A DNA stretch of 64,000 nucleotides from contig OY752153.1 of assembly GCA_963573315.1 (NCBI GenBank), forward strand, positions 1,426,001 through 1,490,000, given 5' to 3'. The stretch is from Entomortierella parvispora. Its lineage: Eukaryota > Mortierellomycota > Mortierellomycetes > Mortierellales > Mortierellaceae. Made by a program: the position numbers and the translations under genes. Shown here piece by piece: positions 18,865 through 30,662 of this stretch (positions within the stretch are counted from its first letter, which is position 1; each line of letters begins with the position of its first letter). The notes below the pieces were generated by a model. That model had not been told where the DNA came from and ran no database searches. It was given only the letters and a program-made list of their open reading frames with translations.

Positions 18865-21856
18865 ATGAGAACCACCACTTCCGGGCGTGCTTTTGCCAAG
18901 GTGAGGCAAACTCTGGACAATCACCATAGTCAACACGCCATCACACTACCCTTCTCCCTCTTTCCCTTCTTACCGATTCAGTCCCTTCTTCTCCTTCATC
19001 TCTCTGTGTATCTCTTGCTCTCTTTTCTTTTTTCTTTTTTTTTTTTGGCATGGCCCAAATGTGTCCCTGGGTGGTTACTGGTTACTTTAGCGACCCCTTT
19101 TGAAGGTGCATATCTCGCTCGACCCCTGACTCGTTTGAGTCTGCATGTTTTTCTATCCATCTGGGAACATATCTTCCCTTCTCTTTTTACGCAGACTCAG
19201 CTTTTTTTTTTTAATTCTGCTTGAAGCTGGAGAGAGCAATGATGGTGGCAGTGAGTGCTGAGGCCTAGGCCAAGGCTGTTGATCCTTGCGTGAGACTATT
19301 TTCCGAGCTGCACCTCTCCTGCATGATTCGTGAACTAAAGATTGTCCTTTTGGGGAGGCCAAGGCAAAATGGATTTCTCGTGTTTTGTGGTCGGATGCCT
19401 CCATTGACAGAAAGGGCGCGCCCGTTTCCAGCATGTCGTGCGACATGCAATTTAACGCTCGGATCAACAAACACCACCTTGTGCTCAACTTCCCCCCCCC
19501 CCCTCTCTCCCTCCTCTTTTACTAGGGCATCTTTGATCTATTCTCGACGTTGATGGTCTCTTTGCCCATCGAGAACCACAAGATCCTGTTCAAGAACTAC
19601 CCCAACAGCTTCACAGCCGAGGAGGCCATTGCAAATCTAGGAGGACTCCAATTTATTCAATCGAACCGAGATGCAGACCCCATGGACCCGACCCGGATCA
19701 TCACCCATGTGGTCACGACCCAGTTTTCTCTCTCGAGGGATATGGCCAAGAATCTTTGCCAAACCTTCATGGATGCACGCTTATTTGAAAGCGCCTCGGA
19801 TCCCAACAAACGCGAGTTTCAGAACAAGGGTATCTACCAAGTCACCGGGAAGGGAGCCCATATCCTGGCCAAGTTTGTCCATCGGAATGCACTTCCTGTC
19901 GATGAAACCCGACACATCACTGCCAACGCAACCGCTCATCTCGTCTACTTGGACCGTGCTGACGATGAGGATGCCATCATTCTGAGCCAAAAGCAGATGG
20001 AGATCATCTTTAAAAGATTCGCAGGACCAGAACCGAACGTGGCCAAGATTGGTTCGCCTGGGAGCGAATCCCCATTGAGCGCCTCGAGCCCCGGCGGTCG
20101 AGACAGGTCCCACTCTGTCCCAGATCTGTGCAACGGGATTGAGGTCAAGGACCAACAGCACAATTATGACATTTACAAACACACGTTCTACGGCAAAGCC
20201 GCCGTGGAATGGCTAATGGACTATTCGACCGTCATCAGCAAAGAAGAGGCCATTTGCATTGCTCAAGAGATGGTGACTGGTGGCTATATTGAACAAGTGG
20301 GCGAAGAAAACACAAGTGGCCGATCACTGTTCAAAACTGGAAACTCGGCCCTCTATCATCTTACAGAGCTCGGTCGAGCACAAGCAGGTTGGAAGAGCTT
20401 GGTTTCCAGCAGTGGTAGCAGCATTAACAATGACTGGATGGAAGGTATGAAAAAATGTACTCGGTTTATTCCCATTTTTATTTGCAATAGCTGTGGAATA
20501 CTGATGACCAAATGAACAACGTGGACTATGACCCTTTCCTCTCCTTCTCTTTTCCTCTCTCGGCATTACACCACCAACTAATTAGTTTCTATTTTCGATG
20601 CGCTAGAGCGTGGAACCTCCGCCGGATCAAAGTCTCAGCACAACAATGCTGATATCAAGAACCTGTCAGCCCAATTCAGACTGACGGCTAGTACGTCTCC
20701 CAGGCTGCCCATATCTATCGCCAGGGAGAAGAGAGTTGTTCTTGGGGCCGAAGAGACTGGAAATGCCACAAACAGCAACAACCCGTATGGCGAGGATCTC
20801 TCAAGCAGCAATGGCAAGGGCTCTACTCGACGACTGTCTCAAATTCTTAATGATCCAGCTTTCCAGTTGGCGGCGCTTTCGGAATCCGGTCCAGGGAGCG
20901 TTGTTGGAGGAATGGGGGGCGGAATGTCCAACTACGCGTCATCCTCCTCTGGAGGTCGAGAGTCCACAGGAGGTTCCGGGCCCACGTCGTCTTCGTCTGT
21001 TATGAACTCTTCTTCTCAGTCAATGACGTCAAATACTACTCGACTGAACATCATTCTGGCAAACGCCACTCTAAGAGATCTTTTCAAGAGCTTTTTGCGT
21101 CAAAACATTTGCGAGGAGAACTTGTCCTTTTACCTCGAAGTCCTGGATTACAGGGCCAAGTTTGTGACGCTGATCAACTCGAGCCGCTCGTACACCCAGC
21201 AGGATCCCTCACTGCCACAACAGCAACAGGTTCACCCACCGGCGCTTCGTGAACTCGAGAACCAGATTTGCATGCAGGCCTTTTCCATCTACGAGACTTA
21301 CCTGGCTTCCGGGGCTTCCAAGGAAGTTAATCTGCCCCACCAGATGCGCCAGGACATTACAGCCTACATGCAAGCGGTAGTGCGGAACATGGACTCCAAC
21401 CAGCCTGCTCCTCCAAACCAAACATCAGCAGGCACCGGTTCTGCCCCCGGGTCTCCGTCGTCAACATCTGCAGAGATGAGCGATAGTGAGCGATCGATGA
21501 ATGGTTCCGGTCATCAAAAGGAACTTATCCATATTGCTTTGTTTGATGGTATCCACGACCACATCTTCCGATTGATGTCAACGGATTCTGTTCCAAAGTT
21601 CACGAGGACGGACAAGTACCGAGAGGTGATGATGAATCGAGTCAAGCAAAACAACATGGGCAGCAACAACTCTGGCTCTGGTGCCTCGACACCAACAGCG
21701 ACTAGCCCAGGGGCAAGCAGAGGAGGAGGAAGCTCAGGGGAGGGTGCAATGATGGGAGGAATGGTTGAGGCCTCAGGTACGACACCCGTATCCCCTGGAA
21801 CCCCCGGTGGCCGTATCGAAGGTGAGAGCAGCAGGGTCATGGATCATCGACGATAG
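18865..21856 (+). CDS. DEP-RGS regulator of G-protein signalling (Sst2/FlbA type)
   Basis: GTPase-activating protein for a heterotrimeric G-alpha subunit. Exons 18865-18900, 19526-20444 and 20607-21856 give 734 residues. The short first exon (MRTTTSGRAFAK) joins GIFDLFSTLMVSLPIENHK, the start of the fungal DEP/FDR region, which runs to about residue 115 and ends near GKGAHILAKFVHRNALP. A second DEP domain follows at about 200-285 (FYGKAAVEWLMDYS, EMVTGGYIEQVG). The RGS domain begins near 460 (LRDLFKSFLRQNICEENLSFYLEV) and ends near 665 (FTRTDKYREVMMNRV), with a Gln/Pro/Ser insertion between helices. Intron 1 is unusually long (625 bases). Upstream coding exons cannot be excluded because the frame stays open for nine codons before this ATG. 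A donor at 21777 could splice to the exons at 22625. Confidence 0.85.
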
Positions 21857-22421
21857 AAAAGAAGAGATCGAAAGAAAATTAAGGAAGAGGATACACAACA
21901 CCACTTCCCCGTCCTTTCCCCACTTTCACGTCTCCTTTCCTCCCCTCTTTTACCTTCATTCACCCCTTTCCGACAGCACCAGCACACGAGTGTGTGATGG
22001 TGAGACGGTTCTTCTCTTTGATTGAGGAGGAATTAGTAACGGATGGCTCCTTTGTTCCACCATGAAGAGCCGCGGTGGGACTTTGTGGCGACTTCAATAG
22101 TCGAGGGGGCAAGCTCTTCTCTCATCCACCATTACTATTTTCCATTTCTGGATCCCTCTTTGTGTTTTCTCTTTCAGGTCCTATTCTCAACACACTCGCT
22201 ATCACATCCATCCCTTTTACACGCACCCTTAGTTTGGCTCGCTGCCAACCATTGTTTCCATTTTTTTACCTCTTCCTTTTTTTGCTTGTCGAGTCGCCTC
22301 GCTTTTCCTTTCGCTCTGCCTCCCATATATCTAATTTCTCTCTGTGTCTAATTAAATCGAGTATTCCCTGCTGAGGGGGCTGACCATTAAGCAGATCAGA
22401 GTACAATGAGAATGAGAGAAA

Positions 22422-22428
<7 letters not shown>

Positions 22429-22462
<34 letters not shown>
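22429..22462 (+). repeat. GA microsatellite
   Basis: Nearly perfect (GA)n run in the 3' flank, or possible intron, of the RGS gene. Confidence 0.9.
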
Positions 22463-22465
<3 letters not shown>

Positions 22466-22624
22466 CAGACTGAAAGGCGACTTGTTTGGTCGAACCCTCC
22501 TTCTCGTTTATCTAGTTACGCTCACGCTCCATACATTATCACACAAACAGCCGTCTGACCTACTCTTCCCTCCTCTCTACCTTTGAATTTTTTTTTGTCC
22601 ATTCTTTTTCTTGTCTCTTTCTAG

Positions 22625-22778
22625 ATGAGGGAGGAGTAAGTCTTCGAAGGTCCATGTCTCTCAACGATCGAAACCATCCTGCGCTCTATCAGCGGGCTGC
22701 CACAAACAGCACCCACTCGGGTCTCTTTTCGGCCCAGGTGCGGCAGCAGAACGCAAAATAATGGAGTTGTCCCCTCCT

Positions 22779-22814
<36 letters not shown>

Positions 22815-23974
22815 GGCCTTCCCATTTTCCTTGCCTATGAGAGACAAGTGAGAAAGAGAATTTCTAATCGCTCTTGCTTTCTTTCTGTTGGTCATCCTTG
22901 TAGCAACATCAGCATTCGGCGCAACAACCCGTGCGAGTCCCACGCGTTCGGTCAGCATCCTCGAATGTTCCTGTGAATGAGATTAGGGTCCGAGAAGAAT
23001 CGTTTCTGCAACAACATCAGAGGCAACAGCAACAGCAATTGGCACGACAGACTTATAACTTTGAGCAGCCAGTGCCGTTGATGACGACTGAATTCAAGGA
23101 TCTCAACATTACACCCTCGGCCGCAGCAACAGCAGGTGCAGCAGGTGTAGCAGGTGCAGCAGGAGGTGCAGAAACAGCAGCAACGGCGACCACGGCGACC
23201 ACGGCGGCGCCGGTCAATAATGTGGCCCAGCTCATGGGAGTGATTGTGCCCCGACAACAGCAGTACCATAACCAGCGCGCTCAATTGCCAGCCAAACTGC
23301 AGAAAAAGGTCCAGCTACAATCGCAACCGATCATGTTCCCGGCGAGGGGAGAGTCGTCAATGTTGTCGCCCACATTATTGTCTCCAAGGTCCCCGAAATC
23401 GTCTTCGACGTTTGCCCCGATGCCGTCCTCAACCTCGTTCTCGTCCTTGTCCTCGTCCTCAAAACACAAGAAAAGGTCGTCCATCTCTTCACTCACAAAG
23501 TCGTTGAGGAGCTCCAATTCTGTCCCGTTTTTGAACAATGGCTCCAAGAACAATAATGGTAACCAGAACGAAGATGAAGAGGTGCAGACGGACGACGATG
23601 ATGATGATGATTTGCTCCCTCTGCACGAGTTGTTGGCGTCGTCCCCGCCTTCGGTGCAACAACGATCCGTCACCAAGGGAGGAGCGTCGGCGGTGGTGCC
23701 TGCGCGTGTGAGTAGTGCTGTCACAGGTCAGCCAAAGGCTCTGCCAATGGTCCCTCTATCGACCCCCACGAGTCCACCAAGAACAGTGTCTGCAGCAGGA
23801 ACACAGCAGCAGCAGCAGCAGCAGCAGCATGTGACGGTCCTGTTTGAATCGACCTCGGTCGCGATCTTGGATCCAAAACTGGGATCGAAAGGGTCATCCC
23901 ACTCCATCTCTTCCTTGGAGACTTCTCCCACCAAGGCAGCCATGGCCGACCCATTGCCTCTCTCTGGAAGATAG
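22625..23974 (+). CDS. Low-complexity exons: alternative RGS C-terminus or separate gene
   Basis: Two exons, 22625-22737 and 22904-23974, are joined by a 166-base intron that contains a CA microsatellite. They encode about 395 residues rich in Gln, Ala, Ser and Pro (CAG-coded glutamine runs near 23800-23830, an Asp run near 23597-23610), with SSSSKHKKRSSISSLTKSL in the middle. The exons are in phase with a donor at 21777 inside the RGS gene (TCAG/GTACGA). Splicing there would remove the RGS stop and add this tail to the protein. If separate, translation could begin at the Met at 22654 (MSLNDRNHPALYQ). No domain is recognised. The continuous frame and good splice sites argue that it is coding. 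Confidence 0.55.
22780..22813 (+). repeat. CA microsatellite
   Basis: Uninterrupted (CA)n inside the predicted 166-base intron. Confidence 0.9.
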
Positions 23975-25961
23975 ATACCACTCCTTCCTCCCACCTTGAG
24001 CAGTATAGTTTTCCCACTTTTTTTTTTTCTTTCTCTTTCTTGTTTATCAACTCTTATCTTTACTTTTGCGTTTGAAATTGAAGAAGCAGCAAAAGTGATA
24101 GTAGTGATAGCTCTATTAGTCTAGTTGTAGTATGTAGCAGCAGCAGCAGCAGCAGCAGCCCAGCAACCAGAAAAAAAAGGGGGGGACGGACGTCCTTCTT
24201 TTTTGTCACAATTACCCAACGTGCACCAGGGGCTGGGGAGGTCATTTAATTCGTGCGACGGACGCTTGTTTGTTTTGGATGGAATGGAATGATGGACATG
24301 TGCACATCGATGGATAGAATGCAGACTATACTATTGTCGTTATTTGTACGCTAGGAAACGAATTAGTGGCGCGCCTGATAATAATGACATTCCTCATCTT
24401 TTTCTCGGCTGGACGACAAAAGAAGTCATGGGAAAAAACCAGTTTCTTGTTTGGATTTTTGGGCGATAGACTTTATCGTTCTTTCGGCTCGTGCGTGGCT
24501 CTACAATAGATACCAGTGATTCGCGAGCTGCTATGGAGTGGGGCTGGAGGGCTAGGGGGGAAGGAAGGGAGGGGGGGGATAAAATCATAAAAGCATGCAG
24601 TGGCAGGTGGGGGGAAGGTGGAGAAAGGAAGGCAGAGTGAAACTCTCTTTGGAGTACAGGTGGTGGTGGCTCTCATTTTTTTTTTTTTTTTTTTTGACTT
24701 CATTGGGTGGTGCCCAGTGCCTTCCTCTTCACGGGGGATGGATGGGTAAGGGCGAAGACTATACCTTCTTGCAGGTAGCGGCATGTTTTTGAGCTATCAT
24801 ATGAGAGAGATACAGAGAGAAAGAGAATGAAGGAAGGAAGAGAGAGAGAGAGAAGAGAGAAGAACAAGAGAGAAAAAGAAAGAGAAGGAGAAGGAGGAGG
24901 AAAACGGCGTGTCAAAAGAAGCGATAACCTCATTTCCGCATGGTGTGGTGTGTGCACTCTTTTTGCTGAAAGAGAAAAAGAGAGGAGGAAGGATCGGTCG
25001 ACTGCCGTATCCCGGAAGGGAGAGAGGATATTACCCCACGAACAGGATTTTAAATTCCTTCCTCTCCTTCTCCACATCTACAACAAGACACACACGACTC
25101 TTATATACACACATTCATCTCAAAGTGAGATTCATTTCGATTGCGTGCATTTCATCGACCCTGCCTGTTGCTGCTTAAAGTGAACTGGACAGGTTCGATA
25201 ATGGATTGTGGAGAAGGATTCACAAAAGATTCACAATTCGGCTTCCGATCGGTGTTCTGTGTGGAGCGAGTGGATTGCATAAATGTGATGTGGGATGGGA
25301 TGGGATACTGTATGTAGTAGGAGAGAGCTCATTCACAAGACGAGGAGGGAGGGAGAGAGAGAGAGAGAGAGAGGGTGGGATCGTGATTATGATCGAAGGG
25401 CACCTTTGACAGCAGTAATAAAATGAAATAGAGCGCACGCAATGGCATCAATAACGAAGGATGATGAACAAAAGAGAGAGAGAGAGATAGACGGTTGACT
25501 CGTGCACGCGCGTGTCTGTGCCTGTGCCTGTATCTTGTTCCTGGGCTGGTTGGTTGGGTGGTGCTTGTGCTTGTTGCTTGTGCCTGGCAAAGGGGCGAGT
25601 CGAGAGTGAAGAGTAGCGGAGAGATAGACAGGCACATGCGATCGACAGCAACAGCAACAACAACAGACAGCAACAGCAACACGAAACACATTTCACAAGG
25701 GCGTTTGTTGAATTCAAGACTACAAAGAAAGAGAGAAAGAAAAGTGATGTTGCACAATGGGTACCAACCAAAGGGAGACTTGGATCCCAGCAGCCGGCGC
25801 ACAGGGGAAGGCTCTCTGCATTATTGCCTCGCTTTCTCTTGTTCTTTCAAGTGCCAGTCGAGACGAAGGTCGAGTGCAGCAGGTCAAGGTCAAACCGAGA
25901 AGAAGGAAGCATGCATGGCAAAAGAGAGAGAGAGCAGATCCTCTTTTTGTTTTTTTCTCTT
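23975..25961. other. Intergenic before Sec14-like gene 1
   Basis: Nothing gene-like is supported in about 2 kb. It contains a non-coding CAG run at 24137-24159, an 18-base poly-T near 24680-24696, long GA-rich stretches at 24830-24900 and 25345-25372, and CAACAG repeats near 25647-25680. Confidence 0.6.
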
Positions 25962-25967
25962 TATAAA
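25962..25967 (+). promoter_or_regulatory. TATA box of Sec14-like gene 1
   Basis: TATAAA in CTTTATAAAGAC, 177 bases before the start codon, followed by a long pyrimidine leader. Confidence 0.45.
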
Positions 25968-26138
25968 GACTGTCCTCGTTTTCTTCTTTTTTCTTTTCTT
26001 TTCTTCTTCTGCATCACCGTTCCATCGAGTCTTCATCCTCCCCTTCCTCTTCTCTTCTTTCATTCATCCCTCCCTCCCTCCCTTCATCTCTTCCCTCCAT
26101 CCCCTTCCCTTTCTCTTCCATCTCTCAACCAATCCACC

Positions 26139-28022
26139 ATGGCAAAGACTGACATCCCCACCCCTCCTGGCACCGGCCTCGTCGGCAAGCTGACCCCCGA
26201 CCAAAAGGAGCTCCTCAAGGAAATGTGGGCCGAGATCTTCCACATTGCCGATTCCGGTGCCCTCAATGTCCCCAATGACCTCCTCCCCGCCGCCAATGCC
26301 GCCGCCGAGACTGCCTCCATCAAGTCAAAGACCGTCACCGCCAAGAAGGGCTGGTTCGGTTCCAAGAAGGAGGCCCCTGCTGCCGCTGTCGAGCAGCCCT
26401 CGACCCGTGTCAACCTGGCCGAGATTGGTCTCTCTGTCGACCAGCTTCGCCCTGCCCTCTGGAATAACATCCTGGGTGATCACCCTGGTGAGTTTTCCCT
26501 TTTTTTTCCTCTTGTTCTTTTCAGGATTGCTCGTCTGACACTTTTGCCGCTACACCGGACCAAAAGAGGAACAAGGGTCTCATTGGCCCATTGGGATATT
26601 TCCAGGGGTTAATGGAGGAAAAAAAAAAAAAGGCCCTTCCAACATCCCCCAAAAGGACAAATGACCTAACCTGTTGCCTGTTACCTGTTTTTTTTTTCTT
26701 TTTCTTTTTCTCTCCCCCCTTCGTAGACTCGCTCCTGTTGCGCTTCCTTAGAGCTCGCAAGTGGAACGTGACCAACGGCATGAACATGATCCTCAAGGCC
26801 TTCAAGTGGCGTCTGGAGGATGACATTGAGGAGGTCAAGTCCAAGAGCGAGGATGAGCTCGATGCCAAGTACCGTGGTTTCCGTCTCCAGATGGAGATGG
26901 GCAAGTCCTTTGTCCACGGCACCGACAAGCTTGGACGTCCCGTTGTGTAAGCATCCTTTTTTTTTGTTCTTTATCTCCTCTTTTAATCGATGGTGAAATG
27001 CATGGCTAGCACGGGACGAAACAGTTGAGCCATTGCGCAGAACAAGCGCGCTCATCGATGGCATCAAGGCGCTCAATTGCCTATTGCAGGACAAAAAACA
27101 AGATGGACTACAGGACTGCAGGGGCTGTTCACTACCCTATCAAGGCGTATTGTTAACCCGCCCTCTCCCTCTCTTTGTCTCTTATCTCTTTAGCTACATC
27201 AATGTCCGCCTTCACAAGCCCGCTGATCAGGACCCCAAGGCTTTGGAAAAGTTCACCATCTACGTCATGGAGACTGGTCGCTTGATGATCCAGCCCCCTG
27301 TCGAGACTGCCTGCTTGATCTTTGACATGACTGGATTCGGTCTTGCCAACATGGACTATGGGTAAACGTCTTTTTTTATATATTCATTATCATCAGCCAT
27401 TTTGTGTTCTTGTCTGATCGGATGGGGATCACTAACGACACTCATGTTTTTCTTTGTGCTCCTCCAAAACAGCTTTGTCAAGTTCTTGGTTCAGTGCTTC
27501 GAGGCATACTACCCCGAGTCCCTCGGAGTGTTGGTCATTCACAAGGCACCTTTCGTGTTCTGGGGAGTGTGGAAGATCATTGAGCCCTGGCTGGACCCCG
27601 TGGTCGCTTCCAAGATCCGCTTCACGCGCACGGACAAGGAGTTGACCGAGATTATTGACGCCAACCATTTGCCCACAAAGTACGAAGGTGGTCGTGACCA
27701 GTACACTTACCAGTACTTGCCCGTGGTCGCTGGCGAGAACGACCGCATGAAGGATACCGAGACCAAGGAGCGTCTCTTGGAAGAGTGGAAGGCCATCATG
27801 TGGAAGTTTGAGGCCTTGACCCGCGAGTGGATCGCGTGCAAGAAGACGGAGGGTGCCCGTAAAGAGGAGGTCATTGAGGCCGAGCGCTTGGCCTTGACCA
27901 AGGAGTTGAGAATCGCCTACTTCAAGTTGGACCCTTATATCCGTGCCCGCAGCTTGTACCACCGTTCCGAGCACCCCGTTCTCCAGGCCGATGGCACCTC
28001 CATCTGGACCTACAAGAACTAA
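26139..28022 (+). CDS. Sec14-like CRAL-TRIO lipid-transfer protein 1
   Basis: Probable phosphatidylinositol/phosphatidylcholine transfer protein of the Sec14 superfamily (Csr1/Sfh type). Exons 26139-26487, 26727-26946, 27194-27361 and 27473-28022 give 428 residues. The N-terminal CRAL-TRIO-N region has LTPDQKELLKEMWAEIFHIADSG (about residues 20-42) and then SLLLRFLRARKWNVTNGMNMILKAFKWR at about 118-145. The lipid-binding domain follows: [58 protein letters not shown], and APFVFWGVWKIIEPWLDPVVASKIRF. A Lys/Ala linker with KKGWFGSKKEAP sits at about 67-80. It is a paralogue of the gene at 57198. That gene shares the first intron position but lacks the other two. Confidence 0.9.
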
Positions 28023-28801
28023 GAAAGATTGCGGTCTTTTTTTTTGGTCTCTCTCTCTCTCTGTCTCGCCCCCTTCAATTCGATATACCGGGAAAGGAGG
28101 TTATTCTTATATTCTATATTCTCCCCTACCTCTTGTTTTCCCATCCGTCCGCGTTTTTGTAAATAGAAAAGATAGAGATTCAAGCAAGTCAAACAACTCT
28201 ATATAAAAAAATATGAAAGAAAAGAAAAGAAAACGGTTTGGGACAACATGGATGGACATTGCTTTTGGTTTATTAAGAGGATCAGCAAAAACACCAACAA
28301 CACAAGCCTGCCTACTGCCGTGAAAAGTGTGGCCCGCGGGATGGGGAAGGGTACGGTTGGGGGACCAGGGGGCGGAGGAATTATAAAAATGACTTTTGAG
28401 GGAGGAGGACATCTCTTTCTTTTAGTATTTTCTCATAGGTGGAGCAGGGTCGCAAAAACTCTTTTTTTAAAACTTGCGTTGCCCAGTGACCACTAAAAGG
28501 GAAAAGAAAGAGACGAGTTGCGGATCTTGTTAGATTCTTTTCTTTGTTTTTTTGCTTCTTTGCAAAAACAAAGTGGACAAGAGTTCGTTTTGATGGATGA
28601 TAGAAGGGTAGAAAGGTTCTCGTTTCTTTTTCTTTTTTATCCTTTCTTTTACCTTCAAACCACATCTTCCAATCGCCCATCAGCTATGAAGAAAGAAGCG
28701 CAAATCGAAATTGAAAAAGGCAAAAAGGACAAGAGAGAGAGAGAGAGAGGAACGCGAGCGTTAGATGAAATAGAGTCGTCTCGAATATATCAACAGGATC
28801 A
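28023..28801. other. Convergent 3' region
   Basis: Lies between the ends of Sec14-like gene 1 (+) and the DUF962 gene (-), so it holds both 3' UTRs. CT and GA tracts occur; no gene is seen. Confidence 0.5.
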
Positions 28802-29462
28802 TTACAAATATACAAAACGTACAGAGTAGATTGGATGCTTAAAAGTCGCAGGTCTGTTCTTTTCAAAGATGAAATGACCAATCCAAGCGAATCCATAGCC
28901 TTGGATCAAAGTCACCCACCAAAACTTTGGCTGCTTGGTCAAGATCAGATACAAAGTAATGATCACCACATTGGTCGTGGCTAGCATTGTATAAACGAAA
29001 TAAAGACAACAAGTTAATAGATGAAAATTAGCATCAAAATGATTGTCCCTGGATTCGCCAGAGACAAAGGAGAGATAGGAAGAGGGACTCAATAGTTGTC
29101 CATTTTTTTTTTGTTTTGGCGCTCCGCAATTTCCAAGATGGAGATGCATTCCGTTCAATAGCAAAAAGGACCGAGAAAAAGTGCTCCGAGGAGTTTCTTC
29201 CGCTCAAGGCAATACAATGCATTCGAGAGACAAAGACAACAAGAAAGACAACATCAAAAGAGAGGAGCTACATATGAAGAGTGAAAATGACTTCTTTTCT
29301 CGACCTACAAAAGAGGTGGAGACGACGGTTGATCGTGTTGCAGTGCTCGGAGAGGTAGTATGGGTAAAATTCCTCAAAGCTGTTGTAACCGTCCACTTTG
29401 TAGGCACGCTTGCTATAGTTGTGGTTGGCAATCTGATTGCGAGGAGACTTTTCAATGGTCAT
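28802..29462 (-). CDS. DUF962 (Mpo1-like) small membrane protein
   Basis: Member of the DUF962/YGL010w family of small ER membrane proteins; the yeast relative Mpo1 acts in alpha-oxidation of 2-hydroxy fatty acids. Exons 29309-29462 and 28802-28980 give 110 residues. The first exon holds YNSFEEFYPYYLSEHCNTINRRLHL and splices at GTAGGT to STTNVVIITLYLILTKQPKFWWVTLI, a membrane segment. This runs into the family hallmark GYGFAWIGHFIFEKNRPATFKHP (22 residues before the stop region). Short bacterial-type members continue with a further helix after the P(L/I)YS block. Here the frame ends seven residues later (VRFVYL), although a donor (GTACGT) after IYS hints at a third exon that I could not find. 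The start MTIEKSPRNQ is the ATG nearest the domain. Confidence 0.75.
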
Positions 29463-29472
29463 GATGGATGGA

Positions 29473-30030
29473 TTAACGAGATTGGTGCTGGATGGGTGGG
29501 GACAAGGCAAAAAAAAAAGATGGAGAGGAAAAGAGACGAATGAGCAAAAAGATGGAGAACGGCCTCCCGCGCACAGACACTTTTGTCACACGCCCTAATG
29601 CAACTCCGAGCCGATCGTTGGAGAGAGAGTCCGTTCGTCCGTCCAGCAGGAATTTTATTATTTTTGGCCACTGACCGCACCGAACACAAACACTCGAACA
29701 AAACAGAGAAGACATGGGAAAGAGTGGCCCGTCTTGTGAACACTTTGCCTCTCCATTGATACACTTGCAAGGATGTCCGCTCGCACACCGGATAGGGCCA
29801 GCCGAAGGGTCCAAGAAGGGTTCGCCTGGGCTATAGCCGGGAGGTAAGCGACGTTGGCGTGATTGTTGTATCCATCTCAGCTCGGACAAGTCAGAGCTCC
29901 GAACACAAATATAAGGATTTTGGCTCCATTTGCTGCAAGCGGTATCAACGTGTTCGGTGCATGAGGCGGCCACGTCAGTGTTCATGCTTTCGAAGCAAGC
30001 GCCCATAACGGTACCTAGGATAACGGACAT
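29473..30030 (-). CDS. Putative Cys-rich protein, unrecognised
   Basis: An open frame of up to 185 residues starts MSVILGTVMGACFES. Its first 110 residues use ordinary codons and contain many cysteines (ICVRSS, PIRCASGHPCKCINGEAKC), which suggests an extracellular or zinc-binding protein. The later part (after about 29690) drifts into low-complexity Ser/Phe/Leu and is probably non-coding, so an intron or an earlier end is likely. It lies 10 bases upstream of the DUF962 start on the same strand and could instead be the leader of that transcript. No family is recognised. Confidence 0.3.
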   Translation of the reverse strand: MSVILGTVMGACFESMNTDVAASCTEHVDTACSKWSQNPYICVRSSDLSELRWIQQSRQRRLPPGYSPGEPFLDPSAGPIRCASGHPCKCINGEAKCSQDGPLFPMSSLFCSSVCVRCGQWPKIIKFLLDGRTDSLSNDRLGVALGRVTKVSVRGRPFSIFLLIRLFSSPSFFFALSPPIQHQSR

Positions 30031-30662
30031 TGCGATTGAATGACACGCATTCTTGAGTGATCTCCCTAGTCAAGGACAATATTCATCAGGTACTAGTTAC
30101 AATGAATCACAAGAAGAACGTGGACTGTAGATAGATTCCTAGAGGATAGGGGTTTTTTCTTCTTACTAGATTTTGAGATGGCAGCTGGTTGACAAGGAAG
30201 AAAAGGTCCAATGAGGTTATAGAGGCTGTTGTTGTTTTGTTTTTTTGCAGAAACAGGTAGAGTAGGTACAAGAGGATGGGTGAGGATAAACGGGGAACTT
30301 TTTCTTTTATATGTTCAAAGGGTCGTTGATGTTGGCGGACCATTTCTTCTTGCCAGAGTGGGGAGCCCCACTTTCTTCTTTACCTTCTACATCTGTACCT
30401 CACTCACCACCCTTTGCTTTCAGTGGGACCTTTTCCTTTCTGCCTCCTGCTTTCTCAATTCCTTAGAAAAAAATCCGCCTCTGATCTTTCGTCTTGCCCT
30501 TGCCTGTTCTCTAAACTTTTCTCTTCTCGGATAAACCGTTGGATGTTCCAACCCCAATTGAAAAAGAAAAGCAAGGGACGCAGTTCACAAAGCCATGTTT
30601 TGAAATTCGCGTGCGCCGCTGCTAAAAGAATTGTACTTGCACATGTACTGTACAGTGCAGTG

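Noticed and set aside
17513-18868. 451-codon plus-strand frame before the RGS gene
   Set aside because: Reads through poly-T and CT tracts, low-complexity product rich in Ser, Phe and Pro, no conserved block.
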